Of a DNA stretch of 11,335 nt, positions 1 through 7,256 are shown piece after piece; position 1 is the stretch's first letter, and every line of letters starts with the position of its first letter. Origin of the DNA: Clostridia bacterium (GTDB lineage Bacteria > Bacillota > Clostridia > Christensenellales > CALWSW01). The stretch spans positions 1-11,335 of the forward strand of contig JAHZEH010000043.1 in assembly GCA_019421925.1 (NCBI GenBank). Direction: 5' to 3'. The notes beneath the pieces were generated by a model. It was not told where the DNA came from, made no database searches, and saw only the letters and a program-made list of their open reading frames with translations. Position numbers and translations under genes: made by a program.

Positions 1-321
1 TCCCTGTATGAGGCCGCGGAGGTGGATGGGGCGGGCGGCCTGCGGCTCTTCCGACATATTACGCTGCCTGCGCTGCTGCCAACCCTCTTTACCATCACGG
101 TGCTCTCACTGCTCAACTCCTTTAAGGTGTTCCGCGAGGCCTATCTGATCGCCGGGGATTATCCCCATGAGAGCATCTATATGCTGCAGCACCTGTTCAA
201 CAACTGGTTCACCTCGCTGGACGTACAGAAGCTGTGCGCGGCGGCGGTGCTGGTGGCGCTGTTTATCTTCGCGCTCATTCTGCTGCTGCAAAAGGCCTGG
301 GGCAAGGAGGATGTTTCGTGA
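1..321 (+). CDS. Carbohydrate ABC transporter permease, MalF/UgpA type (C-terminal part)
   Basis: This is the 3' end of a gene that starts before the window; 106 in-frame codons precede the TGA at 319-321. The very first codons carry the EAA loop typical of binding-protein-dependent permeases: E-A-A-E-V-D-G, then Gly-Gly and an I-T-L-P ending. This cytoplasmic loop docks onto the ATPase. Two hydrophobic helices follow, roughly codons 22-45 and 80-98, as expected for the last membrane spans of a CUT1 sugar permease. It overlaps the next permease gene by four bases (GTGA), so the two are translationally coupled. The partner permease and the MalK-like ATPase downstream support import of a sugar or sugar-like solute; the substrate cannot be read from the sequence. 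Confidence 0.93.
   Translation, partial: SLYEAAEVDGAGGLRLFRHITLPALLPTLFTITVLSLLNSFKVFREAYLIAGDYPHESIYMLQHLFNNWFTSLDVQKLCAAAVLVALFIFALILLLQKAWGKEDVS
304..310 (+). promoter_or_regulatory. Ribosome binding site setting a GTG start
   Basis: AAGGAGG lies seven bases before GTG 318. This selects GTG 318 over the earlier in-frame start at 234, which has no comparable site and would add an unnatural leader inside the upstream gene. Confidence 0.75.
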
Positions 322-1166
322 GAAAGAGGAGACGGTGGGGGCCTCTGCTGGCGCTTATCGGGCTGGGCCTGCTGGTGTGGCTTCCCCTGTGGATGATCGG
401 AAGCGGCTCACTCATGGGGGGAGCGGAGCTCTCAAAGCATCTGGGGCCGGTGCTCTCGGGGACCGAGGGCCTGGCTGGCTGGCCTGTCCTGCCGCAGTAT
501 CCCACCCTGCAGCCGGCGGTGGAGCTGCTTTTGGACTCCCCCGGGTTCTTCGTGATGTTCTGGAACACCGTCAAGCTGGTGGCGCCCATCCTGTTGGGTC
601 AGCTGCTTGTGGCGGTCCCAGCGGCCTGGGGATTTGCCCGGTTTCAGTTTAAGGGGAAGAAACTGCTCTTCACCCTCTACATCGCCCTCATGCTGATGCC
701 CTTCCAGGTGACGATGGTGTCGAGCTATCTGGTGCTGGATGCGATGGAGCTGATAAACACCCGCTGGGCGGTGATCCTGCCCGCGGTGTTCTCCACCTTT
801 CCCGTATTCATCATGGTGAAGTTTTTCCGCTCCATCCCCCGGGCGCTGATCGAGGCGGCGGAGCTGGACGGGGCGAATTCCTGGCAGGTGTTCTGGCATA
901 TCGGCCTGCCCCTTGGGGCCCCGGGAATCCTTTCGGCCATGGTACTGGGCTTTTTGGAATACTGGAACGCCATTGAACAGCCCCTGACGTTCTTGCAGGA
1001 CAAGGCGCTCTGGCCGCTGTCGCTGTATCTGCCCGGCATCGTGGCGGATAAGGCGGGCGTGTCCCTGGTGTCGTCGCTGGTGATGATGATCCCCGCTTTG
1101 CTGATTTTTCTGATGGGACAAAAATATTTGGAACAGGGAATCCGGGCGGCCGGATTAAAGGAGTGA
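318..1166 (+). CDS. Carbohydrate ABC transporter permease, MalG/UgpE type
   Basis: This 282-residue inner-membrane protein is the second permease subunit of a CUT1 importer, close to the usual family length of about 275-300. An N-terminal membrane helix lies at residues 9-28, followed by an extracellular stretch and a core of about five further helices between residues 78 and 268. The EAA loop at residues 179-198 (E-A-A-E-L-D-G-A, ending H-I-G-L-P-L) is the ATPase contact and identifies the family. The GTG start is chosen because of the AAGGAGG site seven bases upstream and the four-base overlap with the preceding permease. The next gene begins five bases after the stop, and its ribosome site sits inside the end of this gene, so these genes are one operon. 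Confidence 0.94.
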   Translation: MRKRRRWGPLLALIGLGLLVWLPLWMIGSGSLMGGAELSKHLGPVLSGTEGLAGWPVLPQYPTLQPAVELLLDSPGFFVMFWNTVKLVAPILLGQLLVAVPAAWGFARFQFKGKKLLFTLYIALMLMPFQVTMVSSYLVLDAMELINTRWAVILPAVFSTFPVFIMVKFFRSIPRALIEAAELDGANSWQVFWHIGLPLGAPGILSAMVLGFLEYWNAIEQPLTFLQDKALWPLSLYLPGIVADKAGVSLVSSLVMMIPALLIFLMGQKYLEQGIRAAGLKE

Positions 1167-1170
1167 GACA

Positions 1171-2988
1171 ATGCATCCATTGGAAGCGATCAAACGGGAG
1201 CTGCAGCGGGAGAGCGGGCCGCTTCCCGGGGGCCCCCCCTCGGTGCAGAGGACGGCGTTGAAGCTGCTGGCGGCCTTCCTCTCCCTGATGGTGCTTTTGA
1301 CCCTGCTCTCCCGGGCGGCGGATTCCCTGACTGTCGCCCAGGTGACGGCGGAGGCCCCCAAGACCGGCGCGCTGACCTACCGGGCGTCCGCCTGGGGCAA
1401 ACTGGAGGCGGTGAAGGAGCTGCCCGTTGCGGCCCCCTCGGGCTTCCGGGTTCAGGAGGTCGCCGTGCAGAGCGGACAGTCCGTCAGGGCGGGAGAGGTC
1501 CTGCTTAGATTGGATGAAGCGGATTTGGCGCAGCAGCTTGCCAATCTGGAGACGGAGCTGCGCAAGCTGGAGATATCCAAAGAGCTGTTGGAGCTGTCCG
1601 GCACAAGCCAGGAGAGCGGCGGCACAGAGGCGGCGGACCGGGCGCTGGAGGAGGCCCGGCTCGATTGGGAGGAGGCTCAGGGGGAGTCCGGCCTGAGCGT
1701 GGCGCGGGCGGAACGGGATCTGGCGCAGGCTCAGGAGGACTATGAGGAGAAGATTCAGAAGCTCTCCGAGGCCAATCAAAAGAGCTATCAAACCCAGGTG
1801 GAACAGGCCCAGAAAGCATATGATGGGGAAAACGCCGCCTATCAACAGACCTTTTTGAGCGTTCAGGAGGCGCTGCGGACAGCGGCCCGGCAGGTGGAGG
1901 ACGCCCAGACGGCCCTGAACAACCTGCAGGCTGATCCGTCGGCCACTGGTCTCCAGATTTTGCAGGCACAGCGCACCCTGGAACGGGCGATGGAGGACGA
2001 GAAAGCGGCCCAGGAGAAGCAGAACGCCGTCCTTGTCCAGGCATCCCAGAGCCTGAATGAGGCCCAGACCGCCCTGGAGGAGGCCAAACGGGGCCTGACC
2101 GGGGGGGACGCCGCCTTTGAGAGCGCCAAAGCGGAGGTGGAGGCTGCCGCTGAGAACCTGGAGAGCAAGGAGCGCGCTCTGGAGGATGCGCTGCGCAGCG
2201 CGCAGAAGGAGCAGAGGAGCGCCCAAAGGGCGGTGGACAGCGCGGAGTTCGACGTGAAGCAGGCACAGAAAAGCGCCGCCCAGGACCGCGAGGAACAGGC
2301 CAGGCAAAGGAGGCGGAGCGATCTCCAGGCGGAGAGCGCCCAGCTGGATATCGACCAGAAACAGAAGCAGATCGACGCCCTGAGGGAGCTGACGGATGCA
2401 GGGGGCGTCATCACCGCGCCTTTGGACGGGATAGTCCTGTCGGTCGGCGTGTCGGCAGGGCAGCGCACAACGGGGGATATGGCCGTTCTGATGGCCGACG
2501 CTGCGGGAGGCATCCGCTTCCGGGGAGAGCTGGATGAGGAGCAGGCCAAGCATATCGCCGCGGGCGCTCCGGGCAAGCTCACCCTCTCAGGAAAGCGCGG
2601 CGGCATGGAGGTCACCGTCGACGTGCTGAATCCAACGAGGAACTCAGAAGGGGGGGACATGATGGAGGTCATCTCTCTTCTGCCGGAGGGGACATATACA
2701 ATAGGGGCTTCCGCCGTCCTGGACGCCACACAGAAGACGGAGAGTTTTCCGGCCACCATTCCCATCAGCGCCCTGCGCTCGGACGGCGCCGGCTATTATG
2801 TTCTGGTCATTCAGGAGAACTCCACGGTGCTGGGCGCCCAGAGCGTTGCAGCCCGCGTCAACGTCACCGTCCTGGAGCAGGACAGCACGAGGGCGGCGGT
2901 GGAGGGCCTCAGCAGGAGCAACCAGGTGATCACCGGGAGCACCAAGAGCATCTCCGAGGGCGACAGAGTTCGCCTGCAGCAGCCGTGA
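1171..2988 (+). CDS. HlyD/MacA-like adaptor protein with a long coiled-coil hairpin
   Basis: This 605-residue protein is built like the periplasmic adaptor (membrane fusion) subunits of efflux systems. It has one membrane anchor at about residues 29-47 and a first half lipoyl-like motif at 88-122 (A-P-S-G-F-R-V, then G-Q-S-V-R-A-G-E). An Ala/Glu/Gln-rich coiled coil runs from about 115 to 405, the second lipoyl half follows at 411-440 (I-T-A-P-L-D-G-I-V), and a C-terminal beta-barrel and membrane-proximal region ends G-D-R-V-R-L. A Pro/Gly break (A-D-P-S-A-T-G) near residues 253-259 falls almost at the coil midpoint, consistent with two antiparallel arms of about 140 residues. AAAGGAG at 1157-1163 supports the ATG. 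In Gram-positives such adaptors (for example YknX) pair with MacB-type permeases, and the next gene resembles one. Its place between sugar-importer subunits is unusual. The fold is confident; its job here is not. Confidence 0.88.
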   Translation: MHPLEAIKRELQRESGPLPGGPPSVQRTALKLLAAFLSLMVLLTLLSRAADSLTVAQVTAEAPKTGALTYRASAWGKLEAVKELPVAAPSGFRVQEVAVQSGQSVRAGEVLLRLDEADLAQQLANLETELRKLEISKELLELSGTSQESGGTEAADRALEEARLDWEEAQGESGLSVARAERDLAQAQEDYEEKIQKLSEANQKSYQTQVEQAQKAYDGENAAYQQTFLSVQEALRTAARQVEDAQTALNNLQADPSATGLQILQAQRTLERAMEDEKAAQEKQNAVLVQASQSLNEAQTALEEAKRGLTGGDAAFESAKAEVEAAAENLESKERALEDALRSAQKEQRSAQRAVDSAEFDVKQAQKSAAQDREEQARQRRRSDLQAESAQLDIDQKQKQIDALRELTDAGGVITAPLDGIVLSVGVSAGQRTTGDMAVLMADAAGGIRFRGELDEEQAKHIAAGAPGKLTLSGKRGGMEVTVDVLNPTRNSEGGDMMEVISLLPEGTYTIGASAVLDATQKTESFPATIPISALRSDGAGYYVLVIQENSTVLGAQSVAARVNVTVLEQDSTRAAVEGLSRSNQVITGSTKSISEGDRVRLQQP

Positions 2989-3854
2989 GCCGGCGGAATA
3001 TGGCCCTGGCACTGTCGGCGGCTCTGGCGGCGCTGCTCTGCTGGGCAGGGGCGCTCAGCGGAGCCCAGAGGGCAGGAGAGCTGTCCCGCTCTGTGGGAGT
3101 GCGTTTTGCCCAGGACGCTCTGACGATGGCCCAGTGGAATCAGGCCGGGCGGAACTGGACGGAGGATGGGCCCGGGACGGCCCTGTGGGCTGAGCGAGGA
3201 GAGCAGAGCCTCACAGGGATCCGTACGGCCAGCGCCAAGGTGACGGAGGTGGCAGGGGATATCCAACTGGTCATGGGCGGGAGGCTCCTGGCCGGGAACT
3301 GGCCTGCCTCGGACGATAAGAGGGGGTGCGCGGTCTCCAGGGCCGCGGCAGACGCCCTCTGGGGCGATCCTGCTCCCCTGGGGTGCGCAATGGAGTGGGC
3401 GGGGGAGCAGTACTTTGTACGGGCCGTTTACGAAGGCGAGGGCGTTGTGGTGCAGGCCTCCGAGGAGGATGGGGAGAGGCGTTATTCCTCCCTGGAACTG
3501 CTCTTCCCCGAGGCGGGAAACGGCAGAGAGGCCGCTGGGAGGTTTCTGTCGGAGAACGGCTTCCCTGAGGCTCGGGCGATCCTGGATGGGCCCTTCTTGT
3601 CCCAGTGCCTCTCCTGGCTGGTTCTTCTGCCGGCTTGGGTGCTGGTGTTCACTGTGGCAATCCGCTGGCTGAAACTTGTTTTGCGCACCCGCAAAAGGGC
3701 TCTGCTTTGCCTTCTGGTGTCAGCGGCGGGGGCGCTGGCCCTGGCCGCCATGGTCTGGGCGGCTCAGTTCCAGCTCTTTTTGCCCGAACGGTGGATTCCC
3801 AGCCGCTGGTCAGATTTCAGCTTCTGGACAAAGCTGGCGCGGGAGATCGGGTAA
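2985..3854 (+). CDS. Membrane protein with MacB-like extracellular core domain (possibly truncated)
   Basis: This 289-residue protein starts at a GTG that overlaps the adaptor stop (GTGA), with no clear ribosome site, so it probably relies on coupling; ATG 3000 is an alternative start. Residues 5-25 form a membrane helix or signal anchor and about 30-200 an extracellular domain. Residues 99-150 follow the MacB periplasmic core pattern: G-R-L-L-A-G, A-V-S, L-W-G-D, P-L-G, then Y-F-V-R-A-V. Two more helices lie at about 206-228 and 239-262, followed by a Trp/Pro-rich loop ending at TAA 3852-3854. It has no ATPase domain. MacB proteins pair with MacA-like adaptors, matching the gene before it. 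The same frame stays open after the TAA and encodes three more likely helices, so this may be the front half of a protein of about 400 residues cut by a nonsense change. Family assignment is by eye. Confidence 0.72.
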   Translation: MSRRNMALALSAALAALLCWAGALSGAQRAGELSRSVGVRFAQDALTMAQWNQAGRNWTEDGPGTALWAERGEQSLTGIRTASAKVTEVAGDIQLVMGGRLLAGNWPASDDKRGCAVSRAAADALWGDPAPLGCAMEWAGEQYFVRAVYEGEGVVVQASEEDGERRYSSLELLFPEAGNGREAAGRFLSENGFPEARAILDGPFLSQCLSWLVLLPAWVLVFTVAIRWLKLVLRTRKRALLCLLVSAAGALALAAMVWAAQFQLFLPERWIPSRWSDFSFWTKLAREIG

Positions 3855-3902
3855 CAGATCAGACAGGCTGCGGAACTGGTCCCCAATGGGAAGGATCTGG
3901 CA

Positions 3903-4193
3903 GTGCGCGGCGGATTGATGCAGTGCCTGATTGGGGTTGCCGGAGCGGGCGTCGGTCTACTGCCTGCCATACGAAAGACCGGCCGCTCCACCCCGGGGCA
4001 GGCCCTTGGGATAGGGGCTGTCTGGGCAGTTGAGGCGTTCGCGGCGCTGGCCCTGTTTGGGACTGGGGACGGGCGCGCTCTCTGGCTGGCCTTTCCGGCG
4101 GCGGCAGCCCTGCTGGCGCTGGCGGCCGTTATGGAAGTGAAGGAGAGAAAATATGGCGGGACTTGTATTCAAGAATCTGTGCAAACAGTATGA
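3903..4193 (+). CDS. Small hydrophobic membrane protein, or C-terminal half of the preceding gene
   Basis: This 96-codon ORF has three likely membrane helices at about residues 5-22, 33-52 and 58-78, then a charged tail. It is in exactly the same frame as the MacB-like gene ending at 3854. The 16 codons between them contain no stop and read as an amphipathic Q-I-R-Q-A-A-E-L-V segment, so the two ORFs may once have been one gene. Against that, AAGGA at 3891-3895 lies seven bases before GTG 3903 and could serve as an independent ribosome site; ATG 3918 is another possible start. Its end overlaps the ATPase gene by 41 bases and carries that gene's AAGGAG site. No family is recognised for the ORF alone. 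Confidence 0.55.
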   Translation: MRGGLMQCLIGVAGAGVGLLPAIRKTGRSTPGQALGIGAVWAVEAFAALALFGTGDGRALWLAFPAAAALLALAAVMEVKERKYGGTCIQESVQTV

Positions 4194-5262
4194 GGGAGGG
4201 GAGGCGCCCGCGGTCAGCGATCTGTCGCTGGAGATTGACGACAAGGAATTCGTGGTGCTGGTGGGGCCCTCGGGCTGTGGAAAATCAACCACACTGCGGA
4301 TGGTGGCGGGGCTGGAGGAGATCACGTCGGGAGAACTGTTCATCGATGGGGTCCGGATGAATGAGGTGGCCCCCAAGGACCGGGATATCGCCATGGTGTT
4401 TCAAAACTATGCCCTCTATCCCCACATGACAGTCTACGACAACATGGCCTTTGGCCTGAGGATGCGCCGGGTCGGCAAAAAAGAGATTGAGGAGCGGGTA
4501 CAGAGGACAGCGGAGATGCTGGAACTGACGCCCTTCCTCAAACGGAAGCCCAGGGCCCTCTCCGGCGGTCAGCGGCAGCGGGTGGCGCTGGGCAGGGCCA
4601 TGGTGCGCCAACCCAAGGTATTCCTCTTCGACGAGCCTCTCTCCAATCTGGACGCGAAGCTGCGCGTCGCCATGCGGGGGGAGATTGTGAGGCTCCACCG
4701 GGAGCTGGGGGCCACCTTTCTCTATGTCACCCACGACCAGACAGAGGCCATGACCATGGGCACCCAAATCGTCGTGCTCAGGGATGGGGCGCTTCAGCAG
4801 GCCGACTCGCCGCGCAGGCTGTACAACGCGCCCCGCAACCGGTTTGTGGCGCAGTTTATGGGAAGCCCCCAGATGAACCTTTTTCCAGCGGAGATCACCC
4901 GCCGGGAGGGACAGACCTACATCCGGGCTGCGGGGATTGAAACCCCTCTTCCACAGAGTGTGGCCGGACGGCTGCGCCCTGGAGCGGCCAAGGCGGAGGC
5001 GGGAATCAGGCCGGAGGCGGTGTTGCTCTGCCCGCCGGAGGAGCCGGGAGCGGTACGCGCCGTTGCCGTAATTGTGGAACCCCTGGGCAGCGATACCTAT
5101 GTCCACGGCAGAATTGAGGGGGAGGACTGGACTTTTATATCCCGGGCCGAAGCCAACTGCCCTGTCAGGCCGGGGGAGGAGATCGGGTTGCGTCTCGACT
5201 GGAGGAAACTGCACTTCTTCGACTGCGGGACGGGAGAGACGCTCCTGCGGGATGAGGCCTGA
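4153..5262 (+). CDS. ugpC: Sugar ABC transporter ATP-binding protein, MalK/MsmX/UgpC family
   Basis: This 369-residue cytoplasmic ATPase has the length and layout of the CUT1 MalK group. All nucleotide-binding motifs are intact: Walker A G-P-S-G-C-G-K-S-T at 38-46, Q-loop Gln84, signature L-S-G-G-Q at 136-140, Walker B V-F-L-F-D-E at 156-161, D-loop S-N-L-D at 164-167 and switch His194. A TOBE-type regulatory region of about 130 residues follows from about residue 235. AAGGAG at 4140-4145, seven bases before ATG, supports the start. It most likely powers the two permeases encoded upstream. Such ATPases are sometimes shared among several importers, so it might serve others too; whether it also drives the MacB-like protein is open. 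The symbol is a family label, not proof of glycerol-phosphate transport. Confidence 0.95.
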   Translation: MAGLVFKNLCKQYEGGEAPAVSDLSLEIDDKEFVVLVGPSGCGKSTTLRMVAGLEEITSGELFIDGVRMNEVAPKDRDIAMVFQNYALYPHMTVYDNMAFGLRMRRVGKKEIEERVQRTAEMLELTPFLKRKPRALSGGQRQRVALGRAMVRQPKVFLFDEPLSNLDAKLRVAMRGEIVRLHRELGATFLYVTHDQTEAMTMGTQIVVLRDGALQQADSPRRLYNAPRNRFVAQFMGSPQMNLFPAEITRREGQTYIRAAGIETPLPQSVAGRLRPGAAKAEAGIRPEAVLLCPPEEPGAVRAVAVIVEPLGSDTYVHGRIEGEDWTFISRAEANCPVRPGEEIGLRLDWRKLHFFDCGTGETLLRDEA

Positions 5263-5581
5263 CCGCCGGCTGGTGAAACCGACCACGGTCAGACCGGCAT
5301 AATTGGCGCATAGAACCGTTGCTGGATGATGGGGCGGGAGAATTCTGCAATACCCGGACAGACCCTGCCCGCCGGGGCGGCTGTATCCTTCCCGTCGCCA
5401 TTCCGGGGCATTTCTCGCCAAGAGCCGTTTCAGGATGGCGGCGGAGCCCGACGACCGGCTGGAGATGGTGAATTGAGTGCCTGTATGTAGGGATTCCCGC
5501 CTGTTTATAAAGATTGGTCCCCCTTTCCCGGGTTATTTACCTCCCGCAGAAACGTATCCTCAATTGTATATGAATAATGGA
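5263..5581. other. Non-coding stretch between convergent operons
   Basis: No convincing gene is seen on either strand. It separates the plus-strand transporter operon from the minus-strand flavoprotein. Only short weak inverted repeats occur near the ATPase stop (for example ACCG/CGGT at 5280-5291), with no T-run, so no dedicated plus-strand terminator is evident before the hairpin at 5582. The part from about 5480 is more AT-rich than the coding DNA. Confidence 0.6.
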
Positions 5582-5613
5582 AAAGCCGGGACGCCTGTAA
5601 GCGTCCCGGCTTT
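5582..5613 (-). terminator. Rho-independent terminator, probably bidirectional
   Basis: A perfect 13-base stem (AAAGCCGGGACGC pairing with GCGTCCCGGCTTT) encloses a six-base loop, CTGTAA. It begins 17 bases beyond the stop of the minus-strand flavoprotein and reads into GGCTTTT on that strand. The plus strand also ends in CTTTG, so it may stop the converging transporter operon as well. Confidence 0.88.
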
Positions 5614-5630
5614 GTGAGTCAAAAAGCAGA

Positions 5631-7256
5631 TTACTTGACGGCCTCCTGGCCGGCGATCCTGCCATAGTAGATGGCGGAACCGATGGCCATGCCGCAGCAG
5701 GGGTATTCGGTGCCGAATAGTCCGGTGAAGGCAACTTCGCCCGCGGCATACAGGCCGGAGATGGGGTTGCCCTCCGTGTTCAGCACGCGGGAGGAGACGT
5801 CGGTCACCAGGCCGCCGTAGGTGACGGTGACGGCGGGGTTGAGCTTAATGGCTGCGTAGGTGGGGCCGGTGAGGGGGATCATCTTGTCGGCGGATTTGCC
5901 GAAATCCTCGTCCTTCCCGGCGGCGCACAGCTCGTTGTAGCGGTTCACCGTGGCCTTGAGGGTGTCGGGATCAATCTCAATGAGAGCAGCCAGCTCCTCG
6001 ATGCTGTTCGCCACGGGGGTGGACTCCAGACTGAGGCCGTAGAGCACGGTCATGTTGGGATCGTTGGGGTCGGCGATGTAATAGCCGAAGTTGCTGCCTG
6101 TCTTGGCCATCTGGTCGACCACATGGTATTGATAGGTGTACTCGTTGGCAAAACGCTCGCCCTTGTTGTTGACAATAAGCCCGGCTTCCTCATTGATGCC
6201 CACGCCGCAGGTGAAGCTGCAATAGACCACCTGGGTGGCGGGAGCGTCGAAAACCTGCGCGCCCACAGCCTGGGCCATGACGAGACCGTCGCCCAGATTG
6301 CCCGCAGGAACCTGGGTGACATAACCTTCCACTTCCGGGTAGCGGGCCATCATCTCACGGTTCTGAGCATAGCCGCCCGTGGCCAGGATGACGGACTTGG
6401 CGTTGACGGTGAGCTTGCTGCCGTCAGCACGGGTGGCGACCAGGCCGGTCACATTGCCGTCCGAGCTGGTCAGAAGGGTTTCAGCGGAGGTCTCATAGGC
6501 GATCTTACCACCGGCCTGCTCATAGGCGTTCGTCATGGGCACGATGATCTGGCCGCCGTGGCCGTCCGTCATCCCGCCGCCGCCCAGGGTGTTGTGGACG
6601 CGCCAGGGGGTGAGGGAGGAGTGGATGGGCTCCACATCCTGGACAACCATGCCCATCTCCTCCACCCAGAGCATGGTATCCTCATAGGCGTTATCACAGA
6701 AGAGACGGAGTTTCTCAGCGTCGATCAGATCGCCGCCGATACCGGTCAGGTAGTCATACATCTTGTCGGGGTTGTCTTTGATGGACTGGGCCTCCTGCCA
6801 TTTGGTGCCAGCGGCCAGCAGCTTGCCGCCGCTGCGGGTGGTCGCGCCGCCTGTGACACCCTGCTTCTCCACGATGAGGACGTTGGCGCCCGCCCTTGCT
6901 GCTTCAATACCGGCGGTGAGGCCGGCAGCGCCCGCGCCTGCGATCACCACGTCCACATTCACAGTCTCGTCTGCGGCGGCCGGCTGCTCGGTCGCAACCT
7001 TGAGGGCCTCGGGGTCGCCGCCCGCCTGGGTGATGGCGTCGGATACGGCGGAGAGGATGGCGGCGCGGGTGATGGTCGCGCCGGTGATGGCATCCACCGC
7101 CAGGGTCTGTTCCCTGACGATCTCGACGGGGAGCACCTCCACAGGGGTGGTGGACAGCCCGTAGCCGATGCCGTAGGTCTCGGCGTGGTTCTTGACGTCG
7201 ACCTTGAGAATCTGGGTGCTGCTGAGGGTCACATCCACGGTTACGTCGCCTTTCAT
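5631..7256 (-). CDS. Flavoprotein reductase, C-terminal part (FMN_bind + FAD_binding_2)
   Basis: The open frame from ATG 7256 gives 541 residues. Residues 1-80 are most of an FMN_bind domain with D-A-I-T-G-A-T at 55-61, the motif in which ApbE-type flavinyltransferases attach FMN to the last Thr (Thr61 by analogy with NqrC/RnfG). A Rossmann G-A-G-A-A-G at 107-112 opens an FAD_binding_2 domain of the fumarate/urocanate reductase and ketosteroid dehydrogenase superfamily, ending G-L-Y-A-A-G-E-V and Y-Y-G-R-I-A-G. The usual N-R-L-G-G substrate-binding stretch is replaced by T-E-Y-P-C-C-G, so fumarate is unlikely as substrate. ATG 7256 has AAGGG only one base away, so independent translation looks poor. 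This is best seen as the second half of the upstream gene. A terminator follows the stop. Confidence 0.82.
   Translation of the reverse strand: MKGDVTVDVTLSSTQILKVDVKNHAETYGIGYGLSTTPVEVLPVEIVREQTLAVDAITGATITRAAILSAVSDAITQAGGDPEALKVATEQPAAADETVNVDVVIAGAGAAGLTAGIEAARAGANVLIVEKQGVTGGATTRSGGKLLAAGTKWQEAQSIKDNPDKMYDYLTGIGGDLIDAEKLRLFCDNAYEDTMLWVEEMGMVVQDVEPIHSSLTPWRVHNTLGGGGMTDGHGGQIIVPMTNAYEQAGGKIAYETSAETLLTSSDGNVTGLVATRADGSKLTVNAKSVILATGGYAQNREMMARYPEVEGYVTQVPAGNLGDGLVMAQAVGAQVFDAPATQVVYCSFTCGVGINEEAGLIVNNKGERFANEYTYQYHVVDQMAKTGSNFGYYIADPNDPNMTVLYGLSLESTPVANSIEELAALIEIDPDTLKATVNRYNELCAAGKDEDFGKSADKMIPLTGPTYAAIKLNPAVTVTYGGLVTDVSSRVLNTEGNPISGLYAAGEVAFTGLFGTEYPCCGMAIGSAIYYGRIAGQEAVK

Noticed and set aside
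234..317. Longer N-terminus for the second permease.
   Set aside because: It would overlap the upstream permease by 88 bases; AAGGAGG before GTG 318 and the GTGA overlap give a better start.
811..2553. A 580-codon open frame on the minus strand opposite the permease and adaptor genes.
   Set aside because: It is antisense to two well-supported genes, has Leu/Arg/Pro-rich content typical of GC-rich shadow frames, and shows no domain.
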